From the NCBI RefSeq assembly GCF_038502225.1, contig NC_091369.1:9550305-9614304 (forward strand): a stretch of DNA of 64,000 nucleotides, in the 5' to 3' direction. Below are positions 53,510 through 63,600 of the stretch, one piece after another. How positions within the stretch are numbered: position 1 is the stretch's first letter; each line of letters starts with the position of its first letter. The notes beneath the pieces were generated by a model. That model saw nothing but the letters and a program-made list of their open reading frames with translations, made no database searches and had not been told where the DNA came from. Both the position numbers and the translations under genes were made by a program. This DNA is from Cherax quadricarinatus. Lineage: Eukaryota; Arthropoda; Malacostraca; Decapoda; Parastacidae.

Positions 53510-54000
53510 CAGTTAACATCAGCAGCGGTATAGCCAGTAACTGTGGTACAGCCATTAACAGCAAATGGCACAGCCATTAACAGCAAATGGCACAGCCATT
53601 AACAGCAACAGTGGCACAGCCATAAACACTCAGTATCACCATTAACAACACTAACAACCATCACCAGCAGAAGTATAGCCATTGACAGCAGCAGCACTGC
53701 CATTTACAGCAGCAAATAATTACCAGCACCAGTATAACCATTGCCAGCAACATAGCCATTAACAGCAGTATACCCATTATCAGTAGCAGCATAACTATTA
53801 ACAGTAGGAGTGGTGTAACCAACAGTATAGCCATTAAAAGCAGAAGCTGTATAACCATTAACAGCAGCATACTATCTTAGCAGTATACCTGCCAACATAT
53901 TTACAACAGAAGTACGCCCATTAAGAACTGCTTACCCCATTACAATCAGCATACCCATTAACAGAATATTTATTAGCAGCAGCATATCCATCAACAGGGC
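53510..54000. repeat. Minisatellite-like (AGCCATTAACAGCA)n
   Basis: At least fifteen degenerate units of CAGCCATTAACAGCA with variable spacers. Two adjacent 25-base units (GGCACAGCCATTAACAGCAAA) near 53565-53590 are near identical. It gives a false Leu/Met/Ile-rich minus frame at 53661-53870. Confidence 0.8.
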
Positions 54001-54169
54001 ACCTATCAGTTCCACACACTTCTGCAACCGTACATATACCCCTTATTTGCACTAGTAATGTACCCTTCAACTACGCCAGAAATACATCCACCACCTTCAG
54101 GAATGTACCCATCCTCTTATTCAGCACTATTCATATCGTTGTTAGGTAAGACACATATGCAACAGTTAG

Positions 54170-54223
54170 GTATCTTTATTTCGAAACGTTTCGCCTACAC
54201 AGTAGGCTTCTTCAGTCGAGTAC
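54170..54223 (-). ncRNA. Hammerhead ribozyme-like motif (PLE family 1)
   Basis: Same sequence as 4291-4344: CUGAAGA core, stem II GCCUA/UAGGC, GAAA, ACGU stem III, stem I UCGA/UCGA and outer GUA/UAC. Confidence 0.6.
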
Positions 54224-54371
54224 AGAAAAGTTGATAGAAGCAGAAGAGACTTGAAGACGATGTAATCAGTCCATCACCCTTAAAGTTTAGAGGTGGTCAG
54301 TCCCTCAGTCTGGAGAAGAGCATTGTTCCGTAGTCTGAAACAATATGGAGTAGAAGTGACAGGATGGAGCC

Positions 54372-54380
54372 TTATATAGC
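54372..54380 (-). promoter_or_regulatory. TATA-like box, left arm
   Basis: Minus strand reads GCTATATAAGG, the mirror of 54533-54543. It lies inside the pseudo-LTR-like part of the PLE. Confidence 0.35.
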
Positions 54381-54532
54381 ACCAGGTGAGACGTAGGTCA
54401 CTTTGGGAGGTCAGGTCCCTCTCAAATCAAGCCGTTCTCACTAGTAGAGGTTGTCGAAGTTGATTTTAGGTCTGTACCAAGATTTGAGAGGGACCTGACC
54501 TCCCAAAGTGACCTACGTCTCACCTCCTGGCG

Positions 54533-54543
54533 CTATATAAGGC
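54533..54543 (+). promoter_or_regulatory. TATA-like box in PLE end
   Basis: GCTATATAAGGC, followed about 30 bases downstream by CACTTCTACTCC. A similar GCTTATATAAGCGCC with a comparable downstream context lies at 63389-63404 in another PLE family. The position fits a promoter in the terminal repeat. Promoter activity is inferred. Confidence 0.4.
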
Positions 54544-54688
54544 TCCATCCTGTCACTTCTACTCCATATTGTTTCAGACTACGGAACAATGCTCTTCTCC
54601 AGACTGAGGGACTGACCACCTCAAAACTTTAAGGGTGATGGACTGATTACATCGTCTTCAAGTCTCTTCTGCTTCTATCAACTTTTCT

Positions 54689-54742
54689 GTACTCGACTGA
54701 AGAAGCCTACTGTGTAGGCGAAACGTTTCGAAATAAAGATAC
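54689..54742 (+). ncRNA. Hammerhead ribozyme-like motif (PLE family 1)
   Basis: GUA (54689-54691), UCGA (54693-54696), CUGAAGA (54697-54703), stem II GCCUA/UAGGC, GAAA (54720-54723), CGUU, UCGA, loop AAUAAAGA, and UAC (54740-54742). Identical to 4523-4576. Confidence 0.65.
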
Positions 54743-54818
54743 CTAACTGTTGCATATGTGTCTTACCTAACAACCTGTCGGTATTTTATACCATTTTATT
54801 GTTCAAGCTATTCATATC

Positions 54819-55085
54819 ACCACTCCATGGAATATACCAAAACAGCAGTAATATACACATTATCACCAACATTAAAAGTCTACCCATCATTCACACAAGT
54901 GGATCAGTAATTCTGCTATCTATCCACAATTAACATGAACTTCATCTCTGGCTTGTTCAACCCCCTTTCCCTCCCTTCCTTGATCTCTAAACCTTGTTGC
55001 TAAGTTCCATGAAGGTCAACATACCTGGCTCAACTGGCGGTCAACAGGGGGAGTGGGAAAGTTCTCGAAACCTCCAAGGGTAAAT
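54819..55085. other. No recognised feature, LINE tail scrap
   Basis: GCTCAACTGGCGGTCAACAGG then GTTCTCGAAACCTCCAAGGG near 55030-55080 looks like LINE tail debris. Confidence 0.35.
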
Positions 55086-55200
55086 CATGTGCGTGTGAAT
55101 AAAGATACTTATGCACAGTTCAAGATGTTTATCTAGGGGAACGTTTCGCCACCAGTGACTTCAGTCAATCATCCACATCTTGTATCTACACACCATTTGT
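55085..55200 (-). mobile_element. Penelope-like end, decayed
   Basis: Minus strand carries an 8-bp outer stem CAAGAUGU/ACAUCUUG (55175-55182 and 55121-55128). Inside is CUGAAGUCACUGGUGGCGAAACGUU. The core is altered (CUGAAGU) and inner stem I does not pair. The overall layout still matches the hammerhead motifs. Confidence 0.45.
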
Positions 55201-55499
55201 AACCTGACGCAAGTGCAAAGAAAGTCTTAACGAAAGACGTACCAATGAAGAGTCGAGATGTGCCTATTACTTATTACACCTTAGAGAGGGGAGAGAAAAA
55301 CAAACGGCCGTAGTAGCAACGATTGTTGGTGGCAGATGCAACAAAATTCTGAGTCGGCAGCGTCTACGATATTTTGGATGGAACTTCTTTCTCGTGCGGA
55401 GCTTTTATCAGTAAAGTTACTATCACCGAAAAGTTTCCTAATAAAACTTCTTAGTGATGTATGTGTGTCTTAAGTCTTATTTACATAATGTTGATGCAT

Positions 55500-55645
55500 A
55501 CAACTGAAGGAGGTTTCGGGGTCAACGCCCCTGCGTCCCGGTCCCTGATGAAACTTCTTGGTAGATCAAGGCCTGATCAACCAGGCTGGCCTCATGCAGT
55601 CCAATCCGTCTTATTTACCACAGCCCGGCTGATTCAATCAGAATA
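55500..55645 (-). mobile_element. CR1-like LINE tail remnant
   Basis: GGGGTCAACGCCCCTGCGTCCC, then TAGATCAAGGCCTGATCAACC and AGGCTGGCC, is the reverse-complement tail, with part of the hairpin sequence preserved. Confidence 0.55.
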
Positions 55646-56385
55646 AAGGAACGTGTAACAACCAGAGGTTTGCTAAAATAACTGGTATTTGTCAATGAAC
55701 TGTATCAATGATCCTGACTAAGAATACTCTCCTTAATAACCTTTGGGTGTTACCCCTCTCACGACTTGTAGACGTGTGATGCATGACAGAGTCACATCAG
55801 TAGCAGTGATAAAAAAAAAGGATAAGAGTGATAACAATGTCTTGTGCAACTTGCCAAGATCTTTTTCTAAGCTACTACTCTGCCTTTACGTGCAATGTTT
55901 GTAAACTATTGTTCCATGGTTGAAAAAGTGTCACAACAGCAAGCTTAAGCCGCTACCTAAATATGATACCCAGTATGATAAGGTCAATGGGTGACGGTCA
56001 ATGATGATTACTGCAAGAGGTAATATGGAAACATCCTACTTACAGCTGTATGCCAAGGGTAGCGACCTCCATCCTCGCTCTCCAATCAACAATGTGAGGA
56101 ACGCTTAATTTTTCCAATATAATGTAACTGACAGCTTCTTTACGTAGCTCATTATTCTTGCCACACACACAACTATTATGTATAAAGTCTTCTTCCAGTG
56201 AACCACAGAAAACCATATGGAGTTCAATGAGTACAAATTTCAGTTACTCCGTTATGGGGGGGAAAAAAAAGGCTAAAACTAAAACTGTATAAAACCACTT
56301 AACAGAACTAAAAACTCATGTGAAAGACTTAAGTGTCACAATGCCAGAGGACGTCACTTTCAAGGGTCACAATAGTATCATGATT
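55646..56385. other. No recognised feature
   Basis: No supported ORF or named repeat. Confidence 0.45.
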
Positions 56386-56389
56386 ATAA

Positions 56390-56985
56390 CAGCGAGATAA
56401 AAAATGATATGATGGATAACGAGAACCTTCAGAACAAGAGATGCCAAACCAATGATGATCGTCCTCAAGTCGCTTGTTCTCTCTAGGTTGGAATATCGTT
56501 GTAAACTAACAGCCCCTTCCAAGAAGAGTGAAACTGAACGCACAAGTTCAGTCAAGCACCTAAATTACTGTGCATGTTAAAAGTCCCTCGACCTTTGCTA
56601 CTTGGAATGTAGGCGACAAAGATGCATCATAGTTTAGACCTAGAAAGTTCAAGACGAACAGGTCCTAAATCTCCATACACAAACCACTCCCTACGAAAGC
56701 AAGAGATTCAGCAAAAGATGCAAAATGCCATCATTGAAAAGTATTGGTGCCATAAATACTCTTAAGTGAGAAACACAATACGTATGTGCAAGGGGTCCAA
56801 AACTTCTCAACGCTAAGTTCAAGACAGTTCCTGATCATCCGGGCTTTGCTTTGTAAGCGGGACTGCGTGCAGCCAGCAGTAACATCCTTGCTGATTAATA
56901 CTTGATCCACTAAGAAACCTGGTTTGGGACTGGGCCACGAGGGCGTTGACTCTCGAAAACATCCTTCAGGTATCATTATCAAGTC
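56390..56985 (+). mobile_element. CR1-like LINE fragment
   Basis: ATGATATGATGGATAACGAG, GTTCTCTCTAGGTTGGAATATC, TTCAGTCAAGCACCTAAATTAC and GAACAGGTCCTAAATCTCC are collinear with the reference element. The tail reaches 56975 (GACTGGGCCACGAGGGCGTTG). Stops throughout. The 184-codon minus frame across it (56731-57285) is antisense and not a gene. Confidence 0.65.
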
Positions 56986-58005
56986 TACATCAATGCCATT
57001 ACTTCCCACCTGAAATATAACTTTTCTATGTATGGATAATACGATCCAGTTTATTATTAATAATAATATTACTGACCCCTGAGCCCACCACCCAAGCTCC
57101 TTGCCTCCCATAACACACTGGTTATCCCTCCTCACAACCCGCCCCCGTCTCTCGTTCTCACTCTTCTCATCACTTCCTACCTCTCCACCCCTCCCCGACA
57201 GCAGCACATTCTCCACCATGAAGGGGCAAACGTTCAAATATGGGCGTTCTGTATTTTTCCTTGGCCTCCTTGGTGCTAGAAGCATTTTGGAGCTTTTCTA
57301 AATTACTTAGAGATTAAATCTAAGTTTTTGTAAACTGATGTAATCTAACTTAACAAAATCTAACCTGAAACCTGCACTAAAGAAAAATATGAAAACCTTA
57401 AAAACTGACCCTGAACAAATCGTAAAAAAAAAAAAAAATAATGAAGTTTTTTAAACGAGACTAGTTGTTGCACACTCACATCCCCAGTTTCCTCCCCAAT
57501 TACCCACCCCTCCTCCCCAGCCATCCTACGCCCATCCCCCCCCCCCCCACACACACTACTACCCGTCACCACCTACGCGCTGTGACTCACTCCAGTGTTG
57601 CTACCACTAGTCTGCTCGGCCATCCCATTAGCAACGCTCACGGCACAAGCTACCCACAATATTTTCGAACCAGTATGCGTGTATGTATGCACATATAAGC
57701 ATTTGTTTTCTGTACATTACTAAGTACAAATTTAGATCTATATACTGATATCTGGGAATCAAAGATATCTGGTGGTTGAGAGGCAAAACGCAGGCAGAGT
57801 AACATTCCTAGCAAAGAAACCCCATATTAGAACAGTTTCGCAAAAAGTGAGCTTTTTTCATAATAAACAGTCAGTCAACTTCCCATATATACAGCAGTTC
57901 ATATAGCCAGGGGTAGTGGTGGGAAGGTAGGTGGGTGCAGGACATCACTCGGTCAGGGTCAAAGGTGATTTGACGAGGAAATGTATTTTACCTGTGAATA
58001 GGCCG
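56986..58005. other. No recognised gene
   Basis: C-rich patches at 57060-57210 and 57490-57560 and a poly-A run (57425-57438). Short frames lack domains. Confidence 0.45.
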
Positions 58006-58009
58006 TTTC

Positions 58010-58200
58010 TACCTGCCGGCCCACATACCCATCACAGCCTGATTGATCTAGCACACCACTTAGGTAGTTGGTGAAGATGTCACTAGATGATGTGTAGGGT
58101 TTTGCCATGCTGAAGGCGCCGTGATACTGCTTTTAGGCATCTCGTTCTAGATTCCCTTTTAATGAGTTCAGCATCGTTACACGTCATTAGTATGCATGTG
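58010..58200 (-). mobile_element. CR1-like LINE tail remnant
   Basis: CTGCCGGCCCACATACCCATC, then ACAGCCTGATTGATCTAGCAC and GTTGGTGAAGATGTCAC, matches 20980-21060 in inverted orientation. Confidence 0.55.
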
Positions 58201-58595
58201 CTCTAATGAATGATGTGACACTGTTGGTGCGAGTTCTTCATACATACATATGTTCTAGAATGTTTGTCACCAACCTTCAGTATCAACCAAATCATCCTTC
58301 AAAAGTTTATTCTCTAAACTTTGGATTAGTTGTGACCTACAAATCATTATTCACAAGTGATTTTGGCAACAACGTTAAGGCAAACAACAAGAGTAGCATG
58401 GAAAATTTGTACAAAATATATTTCAGCATTATATTTGGGCGGGGCGGCTGCTCCCCCCCCCGGGTCATAACATGCATCAGTAATGTCCTTGGACCCGCCA
58501 TGCACTAGCATCCTTCCTCAATGATTCATGCACTGGTAAACTATTTTGCTCAGGGACCATGAACACACTAAGATCACTACATTATACTATTTACA
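58201..58595. other. No recognised feature
   Basis: The 100-codon plus frame 58206-58508 has no domain signature. A CCCCCCCCCCGGG run lies near 58453. Confidence 0.4.
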
Positions 58596-58685
58596 GATGT
58601 CAACAGTCGACAACAAATGTACGAGGATGTCAACAGTCGACAACAAATGTACGAGGATGTCAACAGTCGACAACAAATGTACGAG
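58596..58685. repeat. 30-bp tandem repeat, three perfect copies
   Basis: The unit GATGTCAACAGTCGACAACA plus AATGTACGAG repeats exactly three times. The unit length is a multiple of three, so the plus frame shows QQSTTNV three times, but the frame is short and unsupported. Confidence 0.95.
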
Positions 58686-58779
58686 AGTTCAGGAAGATGT
58701 TTCTCTATCCAAGCGTTAATCTAGAGTTTTCTTGGCAGCTACTTTATGCAATACACGCACTTGCTGATTACTAGATTGT

Positions 58780-58935
58780 TCGCCTATTATTATTATTATT
58801 ACAGTCATGAGAAAGCACTAAACTCTTAGGGCTCATATATCCCCAGTAGAAGGTAATCATGTTTGACTCAAAGGGGATACCTCCAATTCCTAGGATCAAG
58901 AGCCCTTCAACAGCATCAACCCCCCCCCCCACCCC
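58780..58935 (+). repeat. Dispersed repeat (CAAGAGCCCTT family)
   Basis: Starts with (TAT/ATT)n, then AGTCATGAGAAAGCACTAAAC, CTTAGGGCTCATAT, and CCAATTCCTAGGATCAAGAG with CCCTTCAACAGCATCAA. Related copies are at 20640, 40465 and 50345. The trinucleotide start suggests the poly-A-like tail of a retroelement in the other orientation. Confidence 0.55.
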
Positions 58936-60505
58936 TGAAATGTTTTAAAAAGTGAAAATTATAATGGTTAATTTAAAGCAAACAAAAGTAGACGACGTCG
59001 AGGGCAACAGACAAGTATTGATCTCGATATTGCGTTCTTGCTCGTTGCAATAATATATTTAACATGCAATGATGTATAATGACAACAATGTTTGAATAAT
59101 GATGTTGACAGTAGGACACTAGCATTAATTGTTTACTACCCTGGTACACCCACTTGCCCTTCCCATCAGTATGACAGTTCCCCCTCCCTTCGCCCCGCCC
59201 ATCGTACGTCTCTTCCCGCTCCCTCAATCCATTGTGTCCGCCTTCCCTCGACATTACCTCTCCATGTGTCTCCTCGAACCCTTGGCAACCCATTCTAGCA
59301 CCACCGGTGAATCTGGTGCAGATCTCAATGTTCCCTAGTTCTGCTCTGCCACAACCTTACCAAACGTGGCACTAACTTGACATGCTTATTGGTGGTTAGA
59401 TATATGATTTTAGACGTGTAACTTACACTAACCAAACCCAGCCTGAATAATATTTGCAAATTCTTAGGACGCGAAAGAAAATTTATGGAATAAAGTATGG
59501 CCAGGTTGTATTAGCGCACAGCCCACCCCACTACACACCAAAACAACCACGCCCACACCCCCTTAACACTCATACGTGTCCTTACTTGTTATCTAAATAC
59601 GAGAGCTGCAGTATCACCCGAAACCTTCCGCTGCACACAAACTATCAAATACATCCTACCAAAAATAAAACACACCCAACTACCTCAAAATAACAGTTCA
59701 CAATTAACCCATAAGTTTAAAATTAAAATGACGTTTTGGTCTGACCTAAGCTATTATAAGTCATAATCCAAGACGGACAAAGCGTGTCCCATTTCTTCCC
59801 GATATGTGGGTTGTTAAACATATATACATAGCTACCTAGGCAGAGGTTTCAAGCGTCAATAACTAGGTTACGCTCCATCGCAGGCAGCCTGAAGCGGAGC
59901 TAATGCTAGTATTTTGGTATGGTATACCAGTGTCTGAAGCAAGGCAGCCCGTTGGTTATGTTCTCCTACCCTACGCCCACATTATGTAACAGCGCCCTAA
60001 ACATTTTATTAGAATCATAGCAGATTTACATAGCCCCATATTTTGCCTTTGTAAATATTTTAAGATTCATTGATTGACTCCGTCTGTTCTCTCTCTCTCT
60101 CTCTTTCTCCCCTTGTCTTTCCTTGGCCCCATGTCTCACCACCCTCCCTCTTTCCCTATCCTCTTCTCTTTCCCGATTTCCTATTTCTGATAATTCAGCT
60201 TTCACCTATCCTCTTCCCCATCACTTTCTTAACTGCCCGTGTCAAGTGTGTAGAGCAGAGCTACACATAAGGCTGCCAAGTCGAGCCACATTCAGTCAAT
60301 GTATTGACCCTAAGTGTCATGGGAAAATACGCCAGGTGATACTGCTTGGAGGGCTACCTGACACGTGTTCCCTATCACTACCACCTCACACTCGCACCAC
60401 CAGTACCATACCTCTTCATCGCCTGGAATGCCATCTTTATTGCATACTTTTAAAACCTAAACACCAGAAACATGCCTGTGATATAACTGTTACGGGTTCC
60501 GAGTG
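58936..60505. other. No recognised gene
   Basis: About 1.6 kb. Frames of 60-106 codons (58973-59293, 60123-60578) are Ser/Pro/Leu-rich and fall on CT-rich DNA (60090-60230). No domain was recognised. ACGTTTTGGTCTGACCTAAG near 59730 is a faint PLE-end echo. Confidence 0.4.
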
Positions 60506-60509
60506 TTTT

Positions 60510-60590
60510 CCTACTGTGCAGCCCGGCCTTGGATCAGACTTGTCTTGTGCTGGTCTGCACCTGTACCACCACCTTTAGCACATATCTGCT
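60510..60590 (-). mobile_element. CR1-like LINE tail scrap
   Basis: TGCAGCCCGGCCTTGGATCAG then CTTGTCTTGTGCTGGTCTGC resembles the reverse-complement tail start at 20925-20960. Confidence 0.4.
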
Positions 60591-61925
60591 AACACAAACA
60601 TTTTTTGCAAGACTCACACTGGCAACATATGACATCACAACACCCGCAACACAACACCTTTATCAAAGACGACTTAACTTCCACAACGCACGTCATCACC
60701 TGGAACGCATCTTCAACACCTAGGTCACAGCCATAACTGCAGGACCTGCCACATATCTATACCAAAGCACACCACCTGCTCTCCACTGGTACCTAGCCTT
60801 CCCCTACACCATGCCTTTCTCTAGTACCTACATCAGCCTAGATAAGAAAAATGCATGTTTTCAAGTGTTATTAATTTGTGTGACAGGAGAGACAAGCTGA
60901 GCCTCGACCTACGAAGCGCCAGGTGTTCCCTCCCACACGTGGCGCTGTAGGACCCTTTCGGGCTTGAGTTTTCTTGTGAATAACAATATCGACGCACTCT
61001 TTGAATTACCCACACGTACATGACTGTAAAGAAAACTCATCGTTCGTTACCACACTCGCAATGTTTGACATTAATTCCTCTCAAACATTTTCAGCATTTT
61101 AATGACTCATGTTCTTAGTTACAAGAATACTAATGTGAAACATTCAGAATATGAACATTATAAATACTACATCATTGACAAAATCAGCTTGAGTACCATC
61201 TAATAACGAGCTGTATAGGAGTGTGGTTTAAGAAGTGAAGAACGAGAATAATCTAGATTTGACGGGTTACGCACACTAACAGGTTATGCAGCTGTATAAC
61301 ATTTTATGGAAGGAGTCAAGAGAGCTTAGTGAAAGCCATGACATGAGCAAAAACAATATTACTAGTGACACCAAGATCACTAACAGGTTACGTAGTGCTT
61401 AACAAACGATGGAGATAATGGAACTGGGGGAATATAGCCAAAAAAAAAATATATATATAATCATGAAGGTCAGAGAAGCGACAGAGATGACATTTTTGCC
61501 AAGCAGTAACTTGCTGAAGATGAAAGAATGACCTAGCAGGAGAAAGGTGGGGGTGGGGAGGTGGGATCACTGGAGAATGGGCGTGTCACCGAGAGGACTT
61601 GCTACCGGTGCAACCCTGGACACTGCCTTCCACACAAACACTTGTGGTTTATTTCAACCTTGTATCTTCTCTACTACCACCGCATTCCATGGTGACAACA
61701 CTGATTTTAACACTATTACAACAACACGCCCACACTTTAGCACAACACACCGCAGCTAGCAGTCTCTAACTTTTCAAATCACGACAACGGCACCACAAGC
61801 CTTGTTTGTAGGCGAAGTAAAAAAAAAAAAAAAGAAACGGTGATGGCCAGATGACCAATTCACAACACTGATAAGCCAGCCAGTTTACGACACTTATAGT
61901 AGACGACGACCGAATGATAAACTTA
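60591..61925. other. No recognised gene
   Basis: AT-rich to mixed DNA with a short A run (61439-61449) and a purine patch (61540-61560). No supported coding frame. Confidence 0.4.
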
Positions 61926-61926
61926 C

Positions 61927-62088
61927 CGCGGGAATGTCGTAGGGTAAGGCACTGGTGGAGCGGGAGCCATGACTGGAGGAAGTGGTGGTGAAGGTGGAGG
62001 TGGGGTCGAGGGATGGGTCTGAGGGTGAAGGTGGCTGATGCGAGGACCACGAACACAGGAGGGAGCGGGTGAAGTCGAGGGAGCACAT
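61927..62088 (-). CDS. Candidate first coding exon of a host gene
   Basis: A minus-strand ATG at 62088 opens 54 codons, MCSLDFTRSLLCSWSSHQ, then a Ser/Thr/Pro-rich stretch that ends SALPYDIPA. It is followed directly by GTAAGT (61926-61921), a canonical splice donor in phase 0. The frame stays open upstream, so the true start is uncertain. Two other frames are also open because the DNA is GC-rich. The sequence is unlike any repeat in the window and sits next to a GC box. I do not recognise the protein. A first exon is plausible, but evidence is limited to composition, donor and promoter context. Confidence 0.3.
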
Positions 62089-62109
62089 GGACCCGCCATG
62101 TACTGCACC

Positions 62110-62215
62110 AGACTGTTGTCTCCACGCCCGCCCGCCGCCCCTACCGCGCAGCTCCCCTCACAGCCCCGCCCCCTTCCCACCCCCACACCTCCTGTCCCGC
62201 CCTCCCCCTGCTTTT
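62110..62215 (-). promoter_or_regulatory. GC-rich promoter-like region with GC box
   Basis: A block with many CG dinucleotides contains GGGGCGGGG (62172-62164 on the minus strand), a GC/Sp1-type box, and CGCGGTAGGGGCGG near 62135-62150. It lies about 80 bases upstream of the candidate ATG at 62088. No TATA box is seen. Confidence 0.3.
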
Positions 62216-62370
62216 CACCCAGTTTCCCTTCACCCCACCCTAACATCCTAACGAAACCACCTTCACCTCACCATAATTTCCTAACCACACCATCCTCACC
62301 TTGAACTCCTATACGACCTCTCTTCAGCTAAAACAAGCAACCAGATCCTTCACAAACTCACTGAGGAGAG
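62216..62370. other. C-rich simple sequence
   Basis: CCCTTCACCCCACCC and CCACACCATCCTCACC. No supported feature. Confidence 0.4.
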
Positions 62371-62380
62371 GAAACTTCAC

Positions 62381-62415
62381 ATGACTTAATGGTTCGGGAC
62401 GAACCATTAAGTCAT
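62381..62415. repeat. Perfect 16-bp hairpin
   Basis: ATGACTTAATGGTTCG (62381-62396) pairs perfectly with 62400-62415 across a GGA loop. The downstream sequence (GTGATTTGTGAACCGTTCCAG) resembles the second type of PLE end, so this may be a collapsed fold-back centre. Confidence 0.7.
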
Positions 62416-62559
62416 AACCGGGCGAGAAAATGTTGAGATAATAGTCTAGGAAAGACCTAAACATCTAAAGCTTCATCTCTGAAGTTTAGGTGATTTGTGA
62501 ACCGTTCCAGTATTGTGACATTCTTCTCCAGATGTTTCCACGAGCCGTCCGTTTCCCAG

Positions 62560-62800
62560 CTCAAGACCAGCCAAGTCAGTTCATGATCAGCTGGGTTGTA
62601 TAGCATTCGTTAGACTGTGGGGGGATGGCATCAACATCCATTCAGTCCAGACCCTGAAATCGTCTCCAGGAAACCTCCGCTCCGCTGCCCAACATCTGAC
62701 ACCATCCCATGTCAATACTGGCAGAAAATAGACATGTTAATGTCGGATCATCGACTTTCTAGTTGACAGCCTGATCAGCTATTACTGTGGGTGACTACAA
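62560..62800 (+). mobile_element. CR1-like LINE tail remnant
   Basis: GTCAGTTCATGATCAGCTGGG, then TAGCATTCGTTAGACTGTGG, and GACAGCCTGATCAGC are degraded tail blocks in plus orientation. Confidence 0.4.
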
Positions 62801-63162
62801 CCCAAAGTATCAACCCAACTCCGCAAATCCTAGATGGACTTCTCACATATGATTTGCAGCAAATTTCTCTATTTACATTTAAGGATATGTTACGTTTAGT
62901 TACGTTACACTGTCGTCTATCAACAAAAAATAATTTTAACATACCACGATACCAATATATGAAATGAAAGATAAAGGCAAGAAAACGGGGACCCACAGAA
63001 CGCACTCAAAGAATCAGACATATAATCACACAACACAAACTTCCTGTTGTCCGGTGTAAGGCAAAATGTAAAGCAAGTTGATCATGTTGAAAGACACGAG
63101 TGGTCTTGTTGAAGATGTTTTAGAAGCTTGTTCCCGCTTATCAAATATACTTTTTTTCAAGG

Positions 63163-63231
63163 AGACAAGTTGTGCAAGGAAGGTATACAATACCTCTTGT
63201 CGGTATTGTATACCTTTCTTGTACAACTTGT
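63163..63231. repeat. Inverted repeat with PLE tail hairpin
   Basis: CAAGTTGTGCAAGGAAGGTA, TACAATACC (63165-63194) is inverted as GGTATTGTA, TACCTTTCTTGTACAACTTG (63202-63230) around TCTTGTC. The centre TGTCGGTATTGTATACC is the tail motif found at one end of each PLE fold-back. Confidence 0.65.
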
Positions 63232-63329
63232 CAGACACTGCAACATCATGGAATCTTGGTTCAGAGGACATTTACATGACCTTCACGGCTACTACTACTA
63301 ACCCATCCCTTTGGGTATGACCTATTTCC

Positions 63330-63600
63330 ACTGGGGAAATCCCGCCTACCAGTGACTATGCCCTCGTCTGCTACACGTCCCTATCCACTGACGCTTATAT
63401 AAGCGCCAGCCTCCTTGCCTGTGATCCAGAATCTCTACAACTACGGTGCTCTCCACACCAACTCCAAGGCTGAGGGACTGATTACCTCCTCTTTTGTATA
63501 TGGTTCTACTGTCTAGTTATGCCCTAGAATTTGTATTGATAAAGCCACTGGATGGCGAAGCGTCTACAATAAAGATAACCAGATGTTGCACATGTGTCTT
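63330..63600 (+). mobile_element. Penelope-like 3' end (family 4)
   Basis: It contains, in order, a TATA-like GCTTATATAAGCGCC (63389-63404), GAGGGACTGATTACCTC (63472-63488), the hammerhead-like motif (63531-63569), AATAAAGATAACCAG and TGTTGCACATGTGTC. This is the same order as in the other PLE ends. I see no inverted partner nearby and no clear TSD. Confidence 0.6.
63531..63569 (+). ncRNA. Hammerhead-like motif (PLE family 4)
   Basis: Stem I UUGUA (63531-63535) pairs over five bases with UACAA (63565-63569). The core UUGAUAA, stem II GCCA/UGGC with loop CUGGA (63544-63556), GAAG and CGUC lie between. GAAG instead of GAAA and UUGAUAA instead of CUGANGA make activity doubtful. The expected cut would be after GUC. 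Confidence 0.5.

Larger units (their letters stand above)
54127..54818. mobile_element. Penelope-like fold-back, long arms, 11-bp TSD
   Basis: The left arm (54138 to about 54480, minus) and right arm (about 54481-54807, plus) are near-identical outward-facing PLE 3' ends. CTATTCATATC flanks the unit (54127-54137 and 54808-54818). Both arms contain the hammerhead motif, a GGACTGATTACATC block and, further in, a TATA-like sequence. The left arm extends about 50 bases beyond the right one (54428-54480). Only the right end has the CCTGTCGGTATTTTATACC tail. It shares termini with 4250-4646, so both came from the same family. Confidence 0.88.

Noticed and set aside
56731..57285. 184-codon minus-strand frame
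   Set aside because: It lies antisense to a LINE fragment and C-rich DNA, with no domain signature or splice context.
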